From Bacteroidales bacterium (GTDB taxonomy: Bacteria > Bacteroidota > Bacteroidia > Bacteroidales > VadinHA17), in contig JABUEV010000132.1 of NCBI GenBank assembly GCA_013314865.1, positions 1 through 6,826 on the forward strand: a DNA stretch of 6,826 nucleotides. Reading direction: 5' to 3'. Within the stretch, counting starts at the first letter, position 1, and every line of letters starts with the position of its first letter. A program made the translations under genes and the position numbers. This document shows positions 5,843-6,826 of this stretch, piece after piece. The notes beneath the pieces are model-generated. The model was given only the letters and a program-made list of their open reading frames with translations, searched no databases and had not been told where the DNA came from.

Positions 5843-6826
5843 TTATTCCAGGCTCTTCAAAATCTGTTCCAATTGTAAAATGTCGTGGCACAGTACCTCT
5901 CTTGCCTTACTTCCTTCAAATTGTCCCACGATTCCTGCGGCCTCAAGCTGGTCTATAATTCTGCCTGCCCGGTTGTAGCCTATTGACAATTTACGCTGAA
6001 TCAGGGAAGTGGATCCCTGCTGATGCTGAACCACCAGACGGGCAGCTTCCTCAAACATCGGATCACGTTTTTTAAGATCAATTTCCTGTGTGCCGGCTTC
6101 ACTGTCGTCTATAAATTCGGGCAGATGCATTGCATCACTGTACCCCTGCTGTGAACCGATATATTCTGTAAGTTCTTCAATCTCCGGGGTGTCAATGAAT
6201 GCGCATTGCACCCTGACCGGCTCAGCACCGCTCGAAACTAGCATGTCTCCGCGACCAACAAGCCTGTCGGCTCCGGTAGCATCTAGAATCGTCCTTGAAT
6301 CAATCGATGAGAAGACTCTGAAAGCAATTCTTGTGGGGAAATTTGCTTTAATGAATCCCGTAATGATATTTGTGGAAGGTCTCTGGGTTGAAATAATAAG
6401 ATGAATTCCAATTGCCCTTGCCAGCTGGGCCAGCCTACCAATTGGGCCTTCTATCTCCCTTCCTGCTGTCATTATAAGATCTGCAAACTCATCAATTATA
6501 AGTACTATATAAGGCATGTATTTATGCCCTTTTTCGGGATTGAGTTTTCTTGAAACAAATTTCTCATTGTACTCTTTTATGTTCCTTACCTGAGCATCCT
6601 TCATCAGCTCAAGCCTGTTGTCCATTTCGATGCATAAGGAGTTGAGTGTCTTGATTACTTTTTGTGTATCGGTTATAATTGCATCTTCCTCATCAGGGAG
6701 TTTTGCAAGAAAATGACGCTCAATTTTTGAATACAGCGGAAGTTCGACCCTTTTCGGATCAATAAGCACAAATTTTATCTCAGCAGGGTGTTTCTTGTAG
6801 AGTATTGATGTGATAATGGCATTTAT
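5843..6826 (-). CDS. ftsK: DNA translocase FtsK, C-terminal 327 residues, 5' end outside window
   Basis: Septum-located hexameric ATPase that pumps DNA during division and activates chromosome dimer resolution. The visible part begins INAIITSILYKKHPAEIKF, which in FtsK follows the Walker A loop directly, so the P-loop, the membrane domain and the linker lie beyond the window. LIDPKRVEL (fragment 21-29) comes next, then the Walker B strand YIVLIIDEFADL with Asp112-Glu113, followed by GRLAQLARAIGIHLIISTQRP-type sequence and DATGADRLVGRGDML. The DNA-reading winged-helix gamma domain occupies about residues 255-316 (STSLIQRKLSIGYNRAGRI, then GSKAREVL). A typical short tail ends LKSLE. A GTG at 6769 is an internal valine, not a start. 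It is followed 11 bases later by lolA. FtsK is far more likely than SpoIIIE, its sporulation paralogue, given the lolA neighbour. Confidence 0.96.
   Translation of the reverse strand: MNAIITSILYKKHPAEIKFVLIDPKRVELPLYSKIERHFLAKLPDEEDAIITDTQKVIKTLNSLCIEMDNRLELMKDAQVRNIKEYNEKFVSRKLNPEKGHKYMPYIVLIIDEFADLIMTAGREIEGPIGRLAQLARAIGIHLIISTQRPSTNIITGFIKANFPTRIAFRVFSSIDSRTILDATGADRLVGRGDMLVSSGAEPVRVQCAFIDTPEIEELTEYIGSQQGYSDAMHLPEFIDDSEAGTQEIDLKKRDPMFEEAARLVVQHQQGSTSLIQRKLSIGYNRAGRIIDQLEAAGIVGQFEGSKAREVLCHDILQLEQILKSLE

Noticed and set aside
5832..5891. Longer lolA start at 5891
   Set aside because: It would overlap ftsK by 49 bases and bury the signal peptide behind 20 polar residues; the ATG at 5831 gives a normal signal peptide.
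5590..5958. 122-residue plus-strand open frame across lolA and the end of ftsK
   Set aside because: Antisense to two recognised genes; the product has no domain signal and mirrors their codons.
6090..6404. 104-residue plus-strand open frame over ftsK
   Set aside because: Ser-rich antisense shadow of the conserved ATPase core.
1..6826. Defence system, mobile element, prophage, CRISPR array or RNA gene
   Set aside because: All coding space is taken by recognisable core-type genes on consistent frames, and I saw no repeats, integrase or transposase motifs, or tRNA-like folds.

Overview
The window reads as ordinary chromosome of a Bacteroidota bacterium, probably Bacteroidales-like (inference). 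The base composition is moderately AT-rich. A candidate Bacteroidota-type -7 promoter box (TAnnTTTG) is present, Shine-Dalgarno sequences are weak, and the gene set suits the phylum: a fused formiminotransferase-cyclodeaminase, a C40 peptidase with an N-terminal SH3b domain, a 7TM-HD phosphohydrolase, and ftsK followed by lolA. Six protein genes, two of them cut by the window edges, cover almost all of it. No gene-free stretch exceeds about 155 bases. I see no tRNA, rRNA, CRISPR array, insertion sequence or phage gene.

Layout. Positions 1-2150 (+) hold the end of a histidine-degradation operon: the C-terminal part of imidazolonepropionase (hutI), a 45-base gap with a short hairpin, then a 571-residue bifunctional FTCD. 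Together they turn imidazolonepropionate into formiminoglutamate, then glutamate plus methenyl-tetrahydrofolate and ammonia. Converging on this operon with an 8-base gap is an NlpC/P60 cysteine peptidase gene (2159-2923, -) with no visible signal peptide, probably a cytoplasmic muropeptide-recycling enzyme. Its likely terminator lies inside the last codons of FTCD.

Positions 2924-3078 form the divergent control region between the peptidase gene and a PgpH-type membrane HD-domain phosphohydrolase (3079-5199, +), a probable cyclic-di-AMP phosphodiesterase. This region carries a good -7 box for the peptidase gene and a perfect 8+8 base inverted repeat. The pgpH-like gene converges on lolA (5196-5831, -), and the two stop codons overlap in one TTAA. 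Upstream of lolA, 11 bases away on the same strand, is the end of ftsK (5843 to beyond 6826), which leaves the window just after the expected position of its Walker A motif.

How the genes relate: the hut pair is one catabolic pathway. The remaining four genes concern the envelope and division (peptidoglycan peptide turnover, cyclic dinucleotide hydrolysis, lipoprotein transport to the outer membrane, chromosome segregation at the septum), but only ftsK-lolA looks like a shared transcript. I found no convincing undescribed system. The points worth checking are regulatory and architectural: the inverted repeat at 2997-3020, the terminator embedded in FTCD codons, and the overlapping convergent gene ends.
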